DNA of 16,956 nt from Entamoeba invadens IP1 (GCF_000330505.1 NW_004443751.1:6108-23063), one strand, 5' to 3'. Shown: positions 8,087 to 16,956, counted from the stretch's first letter. The notes: a model not told the origin generated them from the letters alone. Translations and numbers: made by a program.

Positions 8087-9698
8087 ATGAAAACTTTAAT
8101 ATTTTTATCATTTACAGTATTTACAGCTTTTTCGAATAATTGTGATCCGCCTGTAGAGAATTGCCTTACATGCAAAAAAGATCTTCCAAATCAATGCGAA
8201 ATGTGTGATTTAAAATACTATTTAAATAATAAAAAATGTGAAGTGTTTATTAAACTGTGCTGTATGTAACAATGGTTCTATTTGCGTCCAATGCTATAAT
8301 GGATATTATCCCGAAGGAAGTAAATCTTGCAAAGCATGTCGAACTAATTGTGCAGAATGTACTAATGCGACGAGTTGTACTCAATGCACAAGTGGTTATT
8401 ATCTTAATGAAAAACAATCTTGCGAACCATGTCAAAGTAATTGTGCAGAATGTACTGATGCTGACGATTGCATCAATTGTAATAACGGATTTTATCTAAA
8501 TGGTAACACATGCACAAAATGTACGACTGGCTGTTCTGTTTGCAGTGATGCCACTGAATGTTCTAGCTGTAGTGACGGGTATTATCTTGAAGTAAGTAAT
8601 TGCAAAGCAGAAGCGGAGTGTAGTGCTACTGCAATAGGATGTTCGAAGTGCAAAGCTGATCAAACAACATGTCTTTCATGCACAGTTGGTTATTATTTGA
8701 AAAGTGGTTCTTGTATAAAATGTACAATTGGTTGTTCAGTTTGCAGTGATGCTTCTACTTGTTCAAGTTGCAGTGATGGTTATTATCTAAAGGGTGAAAT
8801 ATGTACAAAATGTGGATCTAATTGCATACAATGTTCTGATGCAAAAGTTTGTTCAAAATGTGACCCAAATTTTGTTGGATATATTTCTTCTGAAGGTGTG
8901 TGTACTGCCTGTAACGTTGCATATAATTGTGCCACGTGTATCGAAGACACAACAGATACGAATGGTGTCAAATGTTTAACGTGTAATGAACAAACTAAAA
9001 ACAAATACATGAATGGTAATAAATGTGTTGATTGTGCAAACGGAAAAATAACATCAGATAAAAAGTGTGATACATCAGAAAACGCATGTGGAAGTGGATG
9101 TGCCGCATGTGAAGAAGTTGCTGGAAGTTCAACAACAAAATGCACCAAATGTACAAAAACAACTGATTACGTTAATCTTGATGGAACTTGTGATTCAACA
9201 TGCAAAATTGGTAAAGCTAATAAAGATATTATGACTTGTGAAGAATGCACTATTAATGACTGCGAAACTTGTGAAACAGTTGGAACTGCTGAACAATGCA
9301 CCAAATGTGGAACAAAATACATTTCTACCGACAAACTTTCATGTGGTGATTTATGCACCGTTGGTAAACCAGTTGAGACTCCAGTCAAAAAGTGTGATAT
9401 TTGTGCGACTGCTAATTGCGACGTTTGTGATAAAAAAGACAAGTGCACTCAATGCAAAAACAATTTCTATCTTGTGCCCGACACTTCGAAATGTGTTGAG
9501 AAATGTCCAGAAGGATATATGACAGATAAAACCAAAAAGAAATGCATAAAATGTACCATTGAAGGTTGCGCAATTTGTGAAAAAGTAGATGAATGCACCA
9601 CATGTATGGCTGAATACAAATTGGAAGGAGGAAAATGCAATGGAGATAATGCCGTTTATGCAATTTTAGCTATAGTCATGATAGCTTTCTTACTTTAA
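8087..9698 (+). CDS. CXXC-rich secreted/surface protein, frameshifted near the 5' end
   Basis: The frame from the ATG at 8087 encodes a signal peptide (MKTLIFLSFTVFTAFS) and the first cysteine pairs, then stops at 8269. From about 8243 the next frame carries the rest, more than 30 CXXC motifs in units such as CxxC-xxx-CxxC and ...GYYL... Two units are close copies (CSVCSDA.xCSSCSDGYYL). The product ends in a hydrophobic tail (AVYAILAIVMIAFLL) after N-G-D-N, as in a GPI signal or a tail-less membrane anchor. Total is about 535 residues. The design matches Entamoeba CXXC-rich surface proteins such as the lectin intermediate subunit Igl; I cannot name the exact subfamily. A GTG at 8238 is not a credible start, because it would lose the signal peptide. 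The break is at a GTGT run and looks like loss of one dinucleotide, or a sequence error. With the break the protein would not be made. Confidence 0.8.
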
Positions 9699-10037
9699 AA
9701 TTTTAATTTGAGTTTTTAATCTAATTTGTTTTTTAAAAATAGCCAAAACATAATAATATATAATATTTATTTAAAAATTAATCATCATCATTTTTTTGAT
9801 ATTTCATATAATATTGATCTAGAGTTGGAAGATAAAAGTTTGTCTCGATAAAAAAGTTTAGCTCGTTTGCAAATTATAGTAAATTATAATATTTGTTGCT
9901 AAAATATTAAAAACATTTTGTATTATTTCAAAAACATATATTAAAACTCCAAAAAATCAAAATAATATAAACTAATAATAAATAATTGTTTATAATAAAA
10001 TATTGTTATTCTTATCGAGCCAGACTTTTTTCCATTA
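9699..10037. other. Gene-free spacer after the CXXC gene
   Basis: AT-rich 3' flank. AATTTTAATTTG follows the stop directly and could serve as a 3'-end signal. No ORF or repeat could be supported up to the mariner element. Confidence 0.5.
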
Positions 10038-10272
10038 CAGTTAGTTTCAAATTAATTTAAAAATGTTCAACAAATAAATATGATTGTACCAAATAAAATA
10101 AAAATATTATCAAAATAAATTTAAAGTGTTTCACAAAAAACAAAAATGTACCTTTTTTTTCAAATGTCTCATAATTAATTATTATTGTTTCAAATAAAAT
10201 TGTTTTTGTACAAATTAAAATTAAAATTGTTTCAAAATTAACATTTTTTGTTTCAAATAAAATTAACAAAAA
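10038..10272 (+). repeat. Left TIR of the mariner-like element, with internal GTTTCAAA repeats
   Basis: Inverted copy of 11596-11829. It contains four copies of GTTTCAA(A/T) and looser relatives (GTACCAAAT, GTACAAAT, GTTTCACAA). A 70-codon ORF read here on the minus strand is only a by-product of these repeats. Confidence 0.85.
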
Positions 10273-10306
10273 TAATAAACATTTAGCTATTAATCGTTTC
10301 TTTTCA

Positions 10307-11493
10307 TCACTTTTCGGCTATTTCGTTGAAAAAATTACCAATAACTTTTCTGACATCAAACTTTTCGATACTTTCAAAACAATCTCCAATATTTTTTAAC
10401 AGTTCTTTTAAATCATTGTTCTCGAGTTTACCAACTCTAGTTTTCCATATACCAAATATGTTTTCAATCGGATTGCACTCTGGAGAATATGGAGCATTAA
10501 AAAGAACTCTGCAGCCTCTATTTTCTGCAAGCTTGATGATTTCTTTTTGATGTACGGCAGCGTTATCCAATACAAAAACGACATTTCCAAGCAAACAGAT
10601 ATAATGTTCAACAAGCAATTTAAATCCAGCAGAAAATATATCTCCATCAACGACTTGATTAAACACCCTGCAAAATTTGCCTCCACTTTCTGCAATCGAA
10701 CATATACAACTAATATTGAATGTCGACAGGAGAGAAATTCTAAAATGTTTTTGCTCTTTTAAACCCCAATGTTTTGTTCTTACATTACCCAATTTCCAAT
10801 GAGATTCATCAACAAACACTACAGCAAATCCGGCTTTTTGACAACTTTTCAACTCTAACAATCTGTTGACACGTAGTTCTTTATTTTCTAATGTGTTGGC
10901 AACTTTTCCTCGTATTGACACTTTTGTAAATGACAGAGGATCTAGTTTGACATTTTTCATCAATTTTTCATTGGTTATGTACCTGTCTAATGAAGATACA
11001 GAAATATCGTAATTTTTTTCTGCTAAGGCCTTTTTGGCTTGCCTCAGAGACATATTTTGTTGACAAAGAAGCGAAGTTACCTCTTTCAACATGTCGTCTG
11101 TATATTTTGGTTTTCTTCCTTTCTTCTTCTTTGTTATATCGCTTCCATCTTTTAATTTTTTAATATAAAATTTCACTCTTTCTGTTGGTATTTTGGTTTT
11201 ATTTACATACCAATCAACGAATTGAGACAATCCATTTTCTTCATACAACTCTCTAAGATATGAAATTTGTTCATCCGTGAGAGTATTATAACATCTATTT
11301 CGGTGCTTTTAATGTCTTCTTCCATTTGAGAAGATAATTGAGGATGATAATTGATTTGTTGTTCTAAAAGTGTACTTTCAGTAACTGGAGAAACATTTGG
11401 GGGAGTGTTTGGAGGTTTACATAAAGGTCCTATAAAAGGGTGTTTGAACAATGCAATTTCAGACTTAGGCACATATTCGATAGAGTCACTCAT
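10307..11493 (-). CDS. mariner/Tc1-type transposase (DDE_3), one N-terminal frameshift
   Basis: The enzyme would cut and insert the surrounding element at TA. The catalytic frame is open from about 11306 to TGA at 10307. It has a helix-turn-helix-like N-terminal part (TDEQISYLRELYEENGL...), a basic linker (KKKKGRKPKY), a second helical part (MSLRQAKKAL), and then the triad: FVDESHW, FVLDNAAVH and YSPECNPIE. There are 33 residues between the second D and the E. An upstream frame from the ATG at 11491-11493 (MSDSIEYVPKSEIALFKHPF...) runs into it. The join falls at the A-run 11307-11310 (minus strand ATTAAAAGC), where loss of one A explains the shift; after it KHRNRCYNTLTDEQ follows. The restored length would be about 395 residues. 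The shorter frame starting near 11248 lacks an ATG. The downstream stop lies just inside the TIR. Confidence 0.85.
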
Positions 11494-11595
11494 ATTGATT
11501 ATAAAGTTTAAACATGTGTTTATGTATTCATTTATTTTGTTAAATATATTTAGAAGTTATAACATTTGCCAATTATTCAAGTTATAATTTTCATG

Positions 11596-11829
11596 TTTTT
11601 GTCAATTTTATTTGAAACAAAAAATGTTAATTTTGAAACAATTTTAATTTTAATTTGTACAAAAACAATTTTATTTGAAACAATAATAATTAATTATCAG
11701 ACATTTGAAAAAAAGGTACATTTTTGTTTTTTGTGAAACACTTTAAATTTATTTTGATAATATTTTTATTTTATTTGGTACAATCATATTTATTTGTTGA
11801 ACATTTTTAAATTAATTTGAAACTAACTG
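11596..11829 (-). repeat. Right TIR of the mariner-like element
   Basis: Inverted copy of 10038-10272. It ends ...GAAACTAACTG, followed by TA. The A-run at 11707-11713 is one base shorter than the matching T-run in the left arm. Confidence 0.85.
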
Positions 11830-12154
11830 TAACTTTATAATAATTACACGAAAAACACAACACAATTAAAGTTAAAACAAATGTTACAACTTTAGTGTTA
11901 TTAAAAGTCAAATCATTGTACTTTAAATTTTAAACTATTAATTATAAAAAATATATGACCAATTAATAGTTTTTAATTTTTTATATCATATTTCGTTATA
12001 TCATATAATTAATTATGTGTTTTGATACTTGTTATTTCAAATAAACACAATTTAAAAAATTTAATTTAAATTTTTTTAATCGAAGTCCTATATTTTTTAA
12101 ATACGTATTATTTTTATATGCTTAAAAACATTTATATTTTATGAAAATGTACTA
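11830..12154. other. Gene-free AT-rich spacer between two transposons
   Basis: No ORF, RNA gene or repeat could be supported. Stops occur in all frames. Confidence 0.5.
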
Positions 12155-13169
12155 CAATAGGCGGAAATAAGGGGATGCTAGAAAAAGAAGGATGCTCGCA
12201 ACCATTGGTTATTTTTCAAACAAAAAAATAAATGTTCAAAAAATGTATATTCTTAACACTTCTAAAATTTTAGTTGATTTACTGTATTTTTATTTTTATA
12301 ACAGAAAATAAAACCACATCATTTTTTGTTGAACAATCGACTGTTAATATTTTTCATTTTTGATTAATTCTTCTTCGTTAATTTCTAAATGAATATTATC
12401 GTTAATTTGACGAATAAAGACTCCACCAAGACGTTATAAGTTATATGTTTAATGTTCATTTTCAAAACAAACATAACCATAAACACAATGAATCGATAAT
12501 TATGTGCATTTAGATAAGCAGTCATAAAAAACTATCAGTTGTATTGCTAAATAAAAAGAAAATGAAAATAAAACAAGTTTAAACAATTATTTAGTCTGTA
12601 GTCAACACACAACACCATTCCCACAATAGAATCAGTGTGAATTTATTTGGAATGATTTGGAGAAGTAATCTTGGACATCAACTTATATTTTAAACCTATA
12701 CTGCCTCTTCCAAACAAATAATATTTAATAAGTTTGTAGAAGTGCCAATTGAATTTGCTAACTTCCGTCGTTCTCATGAAATACTATAATTTTCTTCCGC
12801 TTTCTCTGTTCTGTGTGTTAGTTGATGTGGAGGTGTAATTGAATATATCTTTCATAAGTAAAATAGACACCAACTCTTAAATGGTTACTTTAAAAGTACA
12901 AACCAGTGATATTGTTGTTCCATTTAATTAATAATAGTTCTGAGTTTCAACTTCATTTATTAGTTTTATAAAACATTTAAATAAAATATAGTTTATGTTT
13001 GGTTTTAATTCAAGACCCGCATCCCAGTTTTATTACTTTTTATATAATTACTATAAATTTTAACAAAAAATATTATTCAAATAATTAATAAAATGAAAAA
13101 CACCAAAATAAATTTATATTTAGATTAGCATCTGCCTTTTTCTCAGCATCCCACTTTTTCCCTCGACTG
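12155..13169. mobile_element. Old TA-flanked DNA element known by degenerate ends
   Basis: The left end reads TA-CAATAGGCGGAAATAAGGGG followed by ATGCT. The right end, on the minus strand, reads TA-CAGTCGAGGGAAAAAGTGGG followed by ATGCT. The first 25 bases match at about 18 positions. Both continue with AGAAAAAG and a second GATGCT after small indels. TA flanks are at 12153-12154 and 13170-13171. The 900-bp interior holds no convincing ORF; some stretches around 12640-12850 are less AT-rich and may be remnant coding. It is probably a decayed mariner/Tc1-type or non-autonomous element, older than the others here. Confidence 0.5.
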
Positions 13170-13264
13170 TAATCAATATTAAACCCCTATAAATTCTTAA
13201 ACCCCTCATATCTAATCAATTCAAGTTTTAATAAAATATTTAAAGAAGTTCTTAATTAAAAATC

Positions 13265-14617
13265 TCAGAACATCAAGAAAATGGCAAACAACGCCAAGAA
13301 AGCGAAAATACTATTTGCGGCATCATCATTTCTCTTCTCACACTTTCCATCTTTAACGTCATAGTCCCCACTGCATTGTTGGCATTCCTCGACTTTTGAA
13401 TCACATTTGGCGCAATTTGAGACTCTGCACTTTTTGCAAGCAAAAGCACCAGCTGTGCTATCGGTCTTGTATCCACTATCACATTTGGCAACACATTTAT
13501 AAGTGTCTTCTACAACATACAATTTGTCGTTGCAAATTGCACATTTGTTGATATCAGTTTCGATACAAGTCTTGCAGTTCTCGACTTTGCAAGTGATTTT
13601 TACACATTTCTTAGTTTCTTTGTTTGCTTCATATCCTTCAGGGCAAGTTGTAACACATTTCAAATCTTCTGTGAGATAATTTCCATCAACACAAGTTGTA
13701 CATTTTTGATCTTCACTGCACAAGACACAATTTTCAGTTGTGCATTTCACACATTTCATGTTTGTTGTGTCTTTATATCCACTTGCACAGTCTGTTGCGC
13801 AACTTTTTTGGTCAACTTGAAGATAATAGTTGGATTTACATTTATTACAGATATCAGTCTTTCCCTCAACACAGGTGTCACAATTATCAACATTGCATAT
13901 TTGAGGAGTATCAGCAACACACTCCATTTTTTCGTCATTTTTAACAGTGCCTTCAGGACATTGGGTGACACAAGTGCCTTCACTCAAATAATATGTAGCT
14001 GCACATTTGGCACAGATGTCAGTCTTTTCATCAGCACAAGTTTCACAATTTACAACTGTGCATGTCTGTGTATCAGCAACACATTTCATGTTTGTTTCAT
14101 CCTTTTTTGAACCTTCTGGACAATCCAACCCACATTTGTCAGTCAAATCCAAATAATATGTTTCTTTACACTTTACACAGACATCAGTCTTTCCCTCAGC
14201 ACAAGTTTCACAATTTTCAGCTGTGCATGTTTGAGGAGTATTAGCAACACATTCTTTTGTTTCCTCATTTAAAGTTGTGCCCTCTGGGCATGTGGCGACA
14301 CATGCTCCTTGATTCAAATAAAAAGTTTCTGCACATTTATCACAGACATCAGTCTTTCCCTCAGCACAAGTTTCACAATTTTCAGCTGTGCATGTTTGAG
14401 GAGTATTAGCAACACATTCTTTTGTCTCCTCGTTTAAAGTTGTGCCTTCTGGGCATGTGGCAACACAAGCTCCTTGATTCAAATAAAAAGTTTCTGAACA
14501 CTGAACACATTTACTTTTCGTTTCTTCGTCGCAACTCACACAGTTTTCAATTGGGGTTGTACAGTCAGCTGCAAAGACGGCATAAGCAAATAAAGTACAG
14601 AGAATGATTTTTTGCAT
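13265..14617 (-). CDS. CXXC-rich secreted/surface protein, intact (450 aa)
   Basis: The ATG at 14615-14617 opens a signal peptide (MQKIILCTLFAYAVFA) ending before ADC. Residues 41-260 are four tandem 55-residue units, each of the pattern YL-x-CxxxCPEG...C...NCxTC...KTDxCxKC. A less regular cysteine-rich part follows (261-428). About 18 CXXC motifs are present, with paired spacing typical of furin-like or Igl-like repeats. The C-terminus is a hydrophobic tail (SIFAFLALFAIFLMF) after RNDDAAN, typical of a GPI-anchor signal. The protein is probably extracellular and anchored. It belongs to the same broad family as the gene at 8087 but has a distinct repeat unit (a CPEG loop in every unit). A TATA-like element sits 26-35 bases before the ATG. 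It is intronless. Its function is unknown; adhesion or surface-coat roles are inferred from family. Confidence 0.9.
   Translation of the reverse strand: MQKIILCTLFAYAVFAADCTTPIENCVSCDEETKSKCVQCSETFYLNQGACVATCPEGTTLNEETKECVANTPQTCTAENCETCAEGKTDVCDKCAETFYLNQGACVATCPEGTTLNEETKECVANTPQTCTAENCETCAEGKTDVCVKCKETYYLDLTDKCGLDCPEGSKKDETNMKCVADTQTCTVVNCETCADEKTDICAKCAATYYLSEGTCVTQCPEGTVKNDEKMECVADTPQICNVDNCDTCVEGKTDICNKCKSNYYLQVDQKSCATDCASGYKDTTNMKCVKCTTENCVLCSEDQKCTTCVDGNYLTEDLKCVTTCPEGYEANKETKKCVKITCKVENCKTCIETDINKCAICNDKLYVVEDTYKCVAKCDSGYKTDSTAGAFACKKCRVSNCAKCDSKVEECQQCSGDYDVKDGKCEKRNDDAANSIFAFLALFAIFLMF
13838..14497 (-). repeat. Four tandem 165-bp coding repeats
   Basis: The units encode residues 41-95, 96-150, 151-205 and 206-260. 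Units 1 and 2 differ at only a handful of bases in their central part (for example TCTCCTCG versus TTTCCTCA on the plus strand), so they arose by recent duplication. Units 3 and 4 have diverged. Confidence 0.8.
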
Positions 14618-14642
14618 TTGGTGATTGTAAGATTAAAAAATA

Positions 14643-14652
14643 CCTTTATATA
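14643..14652 (-). promoter_or_regulatory. TATA-like core promoter element of the CXXC gene at 14617
   Basis: The minus strand reads TATATAAAGG, 26-35 bases before the ATG. This position fits the very short 5' leaders of Entamoeba mRNAs. Confidence 0.5.
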
Positions 14653-15690
14653 ATTTTTTCAAAATGATGAACATTTTATAAATGTTTATTTACTGGACTG
14701 ATTTAAGCAAAAAAAACACAACACTGTTTGTTATGTGAACATTTCTCGTTTCAAACTTATTATTAAAATGTTTTGTTGTTTACCTTCACAATAATTATTC
14801 ATTTAATGTACTTTGTTATAAGATAACCAATCATTAATGAGACTAAATTTAAATTATCACTCAATGGTATCATAAATTAATGTATTCAAATTTAAATTTT
14901 AAATGAAAAAATTAAATTAGACATTCGATTGTGAATCATTTTTTTAATGAATGGTATTTAGAACGTATGAGAGACATGTTGAAATATGAAAAATGGTAAA
15001 TAATGGTATGTGTTTTTAATTTGTTTTTGATTTTTATAGTTTATTATTGATATGATATATTTAATGAGTGTTGTTAAATGAACTAATTTATTTTTATACG
15101 AATCACAATATGACAACATTTTGTCGATAAAATATTTGTAGTATTAAAGTGAAACAATGTTATACAAAAATAATAATATAATAAACTGTAATTACACATT
15201 TACATTATTATAAAAATTTAATTTGTAAACGACAATATTTTAAATAATTAAATCGAACAATTTAACAAATATACTATAACTGTTACATATAATAATAAAT
15301 GTTAATAAATTATTATGACATCACACGTTGAAACGAAAAATAACAATAATAAATTTAATTATTTGTTAAATTAATATCAAATTTTAATTTAATTATCGGT
15401 GTAATTAAATGTTATTATAAAATTGTAATACTTCACATGATACAATCAAAATTTCACGTTATTTTCATAATATTTTTAAATTATTGTTTTGTAATATTTA
15501 AAAAAATACAATAAAATATATTTGAATTGTATTTTTTATATATACTTTTTTGATTTTACATTAAAAATGATATATTTTTTCAAACAAATAATTAAACTTA
15601 AAAAATATCGTTTTTTATAATTATAAAAGTTTTATTTATATAAATGAAAATAATTAAAAACATTACACACCCCAGAAAAACCTACCTGGT

Positions 15691-15727
15691 AACTATAAAA
15701 ATGGTTTATGAAAACCATTTAATAGTT
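15691..15727. repeat. Hairpin, about 16-bp stem
   Basis: AACTATAAAAATGGTTT and AAAACCATTTAATAGTT are near-perfect inverted copies around a 3-base ATG loop, with one or two mismatches. Confidence 0.6.
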
Positions 15728-15767
15728 TTTTCAATAAAAAATTTAAAAAAAGACAAAAAACAAAAAA

Positions 15768-15908
15768 CTATGATATACTATAAATAATTCTATGCCGGTA
15801 TGTTTTTTCAGGATCTGTATAATCTGGAACAACTTTATTTGGAATAATATATCTAATAAATTTCTCTATTAAAAATAAAAATATTACAATCCCAGATTGT
15901 GTGTATTT
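15768..15908 (-). pseudogene. Possible gene relic (47-codon coding trace)
   Basis: The frame is open between TAA (15909-15911) and TAG (15768-15770). The last 31 codons (EKFIRYIIPNKVVPDYTDPE...) look coding. A TTTTTAATAG just before GAG could be an intron 3' end. There is no ATG and I recognise no family. It may be the last exon of a lost gene. Confidence 0.25.
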
Positions 15909-16396
15909 TTAATAAATATAATAATGTCGAAATGTTTGTGTGTTAATATCAAAAATACGAATGTCATTATATATATATACTATGAAATTTAAATAGAAAT
16001 TATTACATTTGATAAAATATTAAAATTTTGTGAAAGGATATTGAAATTTATTTGAAATAATTCAATTATAAAACAGTTTAAAATTTATATAAAATGACAC
16101 AAGAATTTGAATATGTCAACGCTATTAATAATCTATATATTTAAAATCTCATAAATAGAAATTTATCGTTATTTTTGATTTGAAACACTGATAATTAAAT
16201 TCAAAACAATTATTTAATTTATAATAAAACTTTTGATAATAAATATATATTATTGCTAACTCTGTTTAAAACAAAGATATTAATTGTTGAATTAATAAAT
16301 TGCTTTTAATTTTTAAATCAAAGTACTATTATCATCTGTGAAATATCTCAATTTAGGTGTTGCAATTATGAAATTAAAAGGCTAAGATAAATATTA

Positions 16397-16407
16397 ATTA
16401 TAAATCC
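16397..16407 (+). promoter_or_regulatory. TATA-like element before the gene at 16435
   Basis: ATTATAAATCC lies 28-38 bases before the ATG, the same distance as at the CXXC genes. TATTCAAAATTA just before the ATG resembles an Entamoeba initiator. Confidence 0.35.
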
Positions 16408-16434
16408 AAATACATCTGAAAATATTCAAAATTA

Positions 16435-16956
16435 ATGACTTTGGAACAAAGGGAAAAAGAGAAGTTACGTTGCATAGCGGAACGGACCCTGTTAACTAAT
16501 TTGCAATGTACGTTATTAGCATTTATAGCAACTAAAGCTGATATCTTGTTGTCAAAACCAAAAAGAGTTAACGCCTTATCTCTTGAATTTTTAAATATAA
16601 AATCAATCACATTTTTACGATCGGAAAGTATTTTCACATTTGACTTTCACTGTTTTATGAAACGAAGAAGAAAAGAAAAATTGATTGAATTTTCGAAGGA
16701 AGGCATTAAAGCAAATCAATGTAGCCGAATCATTCAAAATGAAAAGAAAAGGGACGTTTTACATATATTAGAAGACTTTTTATTTGAAGATGGATTCATA
16801 GTGTTTTATGAGAATGAAAACAGAGAAGGAATAAGAGGTAATTTAATGATACAAATGCCTGATGGAAATTATATAGACAAAGACATGATAATAAAACTTG
16901 GGAACATCATATGGAAATCTTGTTATGATATTTTGGTGCAAGAACAAAAAATGATA
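16435..16956 (+). CDS. Hypothetical protein, 5' part; runs off the window
   Basis: From the ATG at 16435 the frame is open for 174 codons to the last base, with no stop in a region otherwise dense with stops. An in-frame TAA upstream makes this ATG the first possible start. The protein begins MTLEQREKEKLRCIAERTLL. It has a hydrophobic/aromatic middle (LEFLNIKSITFLRSE, SIFTFDFHCFMKRRRKEK), a basic patch, then a charged region (ILEDFLFEDGFIVFYENENR). It has no signal peptide and no CXXC pattern, and its codon use is more balanced than the flanks. I do not recognise a family. A cytosolic or nuclear protein is more likely than a secreted one. Confidence 0.65.
   Translation, partial: MTLEQREKEKLRCIAERTLLTNLQCTLLAFIATKADILLSKPKRVNALSLEFLNIKSITFLRSESIFTFDFHCFMKRRRKEKLIEFSKEGIKANQCSRIIQNEKKRDVLHILEDFLFEDGFIVFYENENREGIRGNLMIQMPDGNYIDKDMIIKLGNIIWKSCYDILVQEQKMI

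Larger units (their letters stand above)
10038..11829. mobile_element. mariner/Tc1-like transposon with 234-235-bp TIRs
   Basis: The ends read TA-CAGTTAGTTTCAAATT at both termini. TA target duplications are at 10036-10037 and 11830-11831. Inverted arms of 235 bp (10038-10272) and 234 bp (11596-11829) differ by about two substitutions and one T/A-run indel. The core encodes an IS630/Tc1/mariner-type DDE transposase on the minus strand. The element is 1,792 bp long and sits between the two convergent CXXC genes. The near-identical arms suggest relatively recent insertion. Confidence 0.9.
14618..16434. other. Gene-poor AT-rich region with weak coding traces
   Basis: There is no gene I can support over 1.8 kb. 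Two short traces read like protein. On the plus strand, 14916-14999 reads RHSIVNHFFNEWYLERMRDM and on to a TAA. On the minus strand, 15768-15908 includes RYIIPNKVVPDYTDPEKTYR. A hairpin lies at 15691-15727. The rest is AT-rich spacer with stops in all frames. Confidence 0.5.

Noticed and set aside
8237..8270. Possible intron explaining the CXXC frame change
   Set aside because: No GTTTGTT-type donor or TAG acceptor lies at the junction; a dinucleotide loss fits the cysteine spacing better.
8783..9148. 121-codon ORF opposite the CXXC gene (and other antisense ORFs at 9167-9448 and 13706-14110)
   Set aside because: Histidine/serine/threonine/cysteine-rich shadows produced by the regular cysteine codons on the other strand.
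10057..10269. 70-codon ORF on the minus strand with repeated FETK/NFET phrases
   Set aside because: It lies wholly inside the mariner TIR and its repeats come from the GTTTCAAAT motifs.
12640..12860. Less AT-rich stretch that might be decayed transposase
   Set aside because: All six frames were scanned around it; phrases such as NLFGMIWRSN do not line up with DDE motifs.
13838..14497. Tandem repeats considered as a CRISPR-like or satellite array
   Set aside because: They are in frame, encode CXXC units and have no unique spacers.
16398..16637. 79-codon ORF on the minus strand
   Set aside because: Overlaps the much longer plus-strand ORF from 16435, which has a better promoter context.

Overview
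The window reads as nuclear DNA of an AT-rich protist, most likely an Entamoeba and plausibly a transposon-rich species such as E. invadens. Three things point there. One intron has the Entamoeba consensus (GTTTGTT at the 5' end, TAG at the 3' end). Core promoters look like TATA variants only about 26-38 bases before the ATG. Two genes encode CXXC-rich secreted proteins with C-terminal anchor signals, next to piggyBac, mariner/Tc1 and pogo-type DNA transposons. The species is inferred; no database search was possible.

Layout. 131-1322: compact element with perfect 293-bp terminal inverted repeats (TIRs), TA flanks and a decayed ORF of about 138 codons. 1802-5078: complete piggyBac element with TTAA ends, an asymmetric end design and a transposase (minus strand) broken by one in-frame stop and one frameshift. 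5322-6075: 3' part of a decayed pogo/Tigger-like transposase with a recognisable intron. 6080-8086: mostly gene-free, with a doubtful tiny spliced gene at 7751-7930. 8087-9698: CXXC-rich surface protein gene (plus), frameshifted near its 5' end. 10038-11829: mariner/Tc1-like element with 234-235-bp TIRs and a transposase with one N-terminal frameshift. 12155-13169: older element known only by its degenerate ends. 13265-14617: intact CXXC-rich protein gene (minus). 14618-16434: gene-poor AT-rich DNA with two weak coding traces and a hairpin. 16435-16956: 5' part of an unrecognised gene running off the right edge.

How it fits together. There is no operon or pathway here. Two convergent surface-protein genes of one CXXC family flank a landing zone for cut-and-paste transposons, and four further DNA-transposon insertions or relics fill the rest. 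The CXXC proteins are probably extracellular, disulfide-rich and membrane-anchored, like the Entamoeba lectin intermediate subunit (Igl) type. The transposons are at clearly different ages: perfect TIRs at 131-1322, near-perfect at 10038-11829, well-kept ends but a broken enzyme at 1802-5078, and degenerate at 12155-13169. No CRISPR array, rRNA or tRNA gene was seen.
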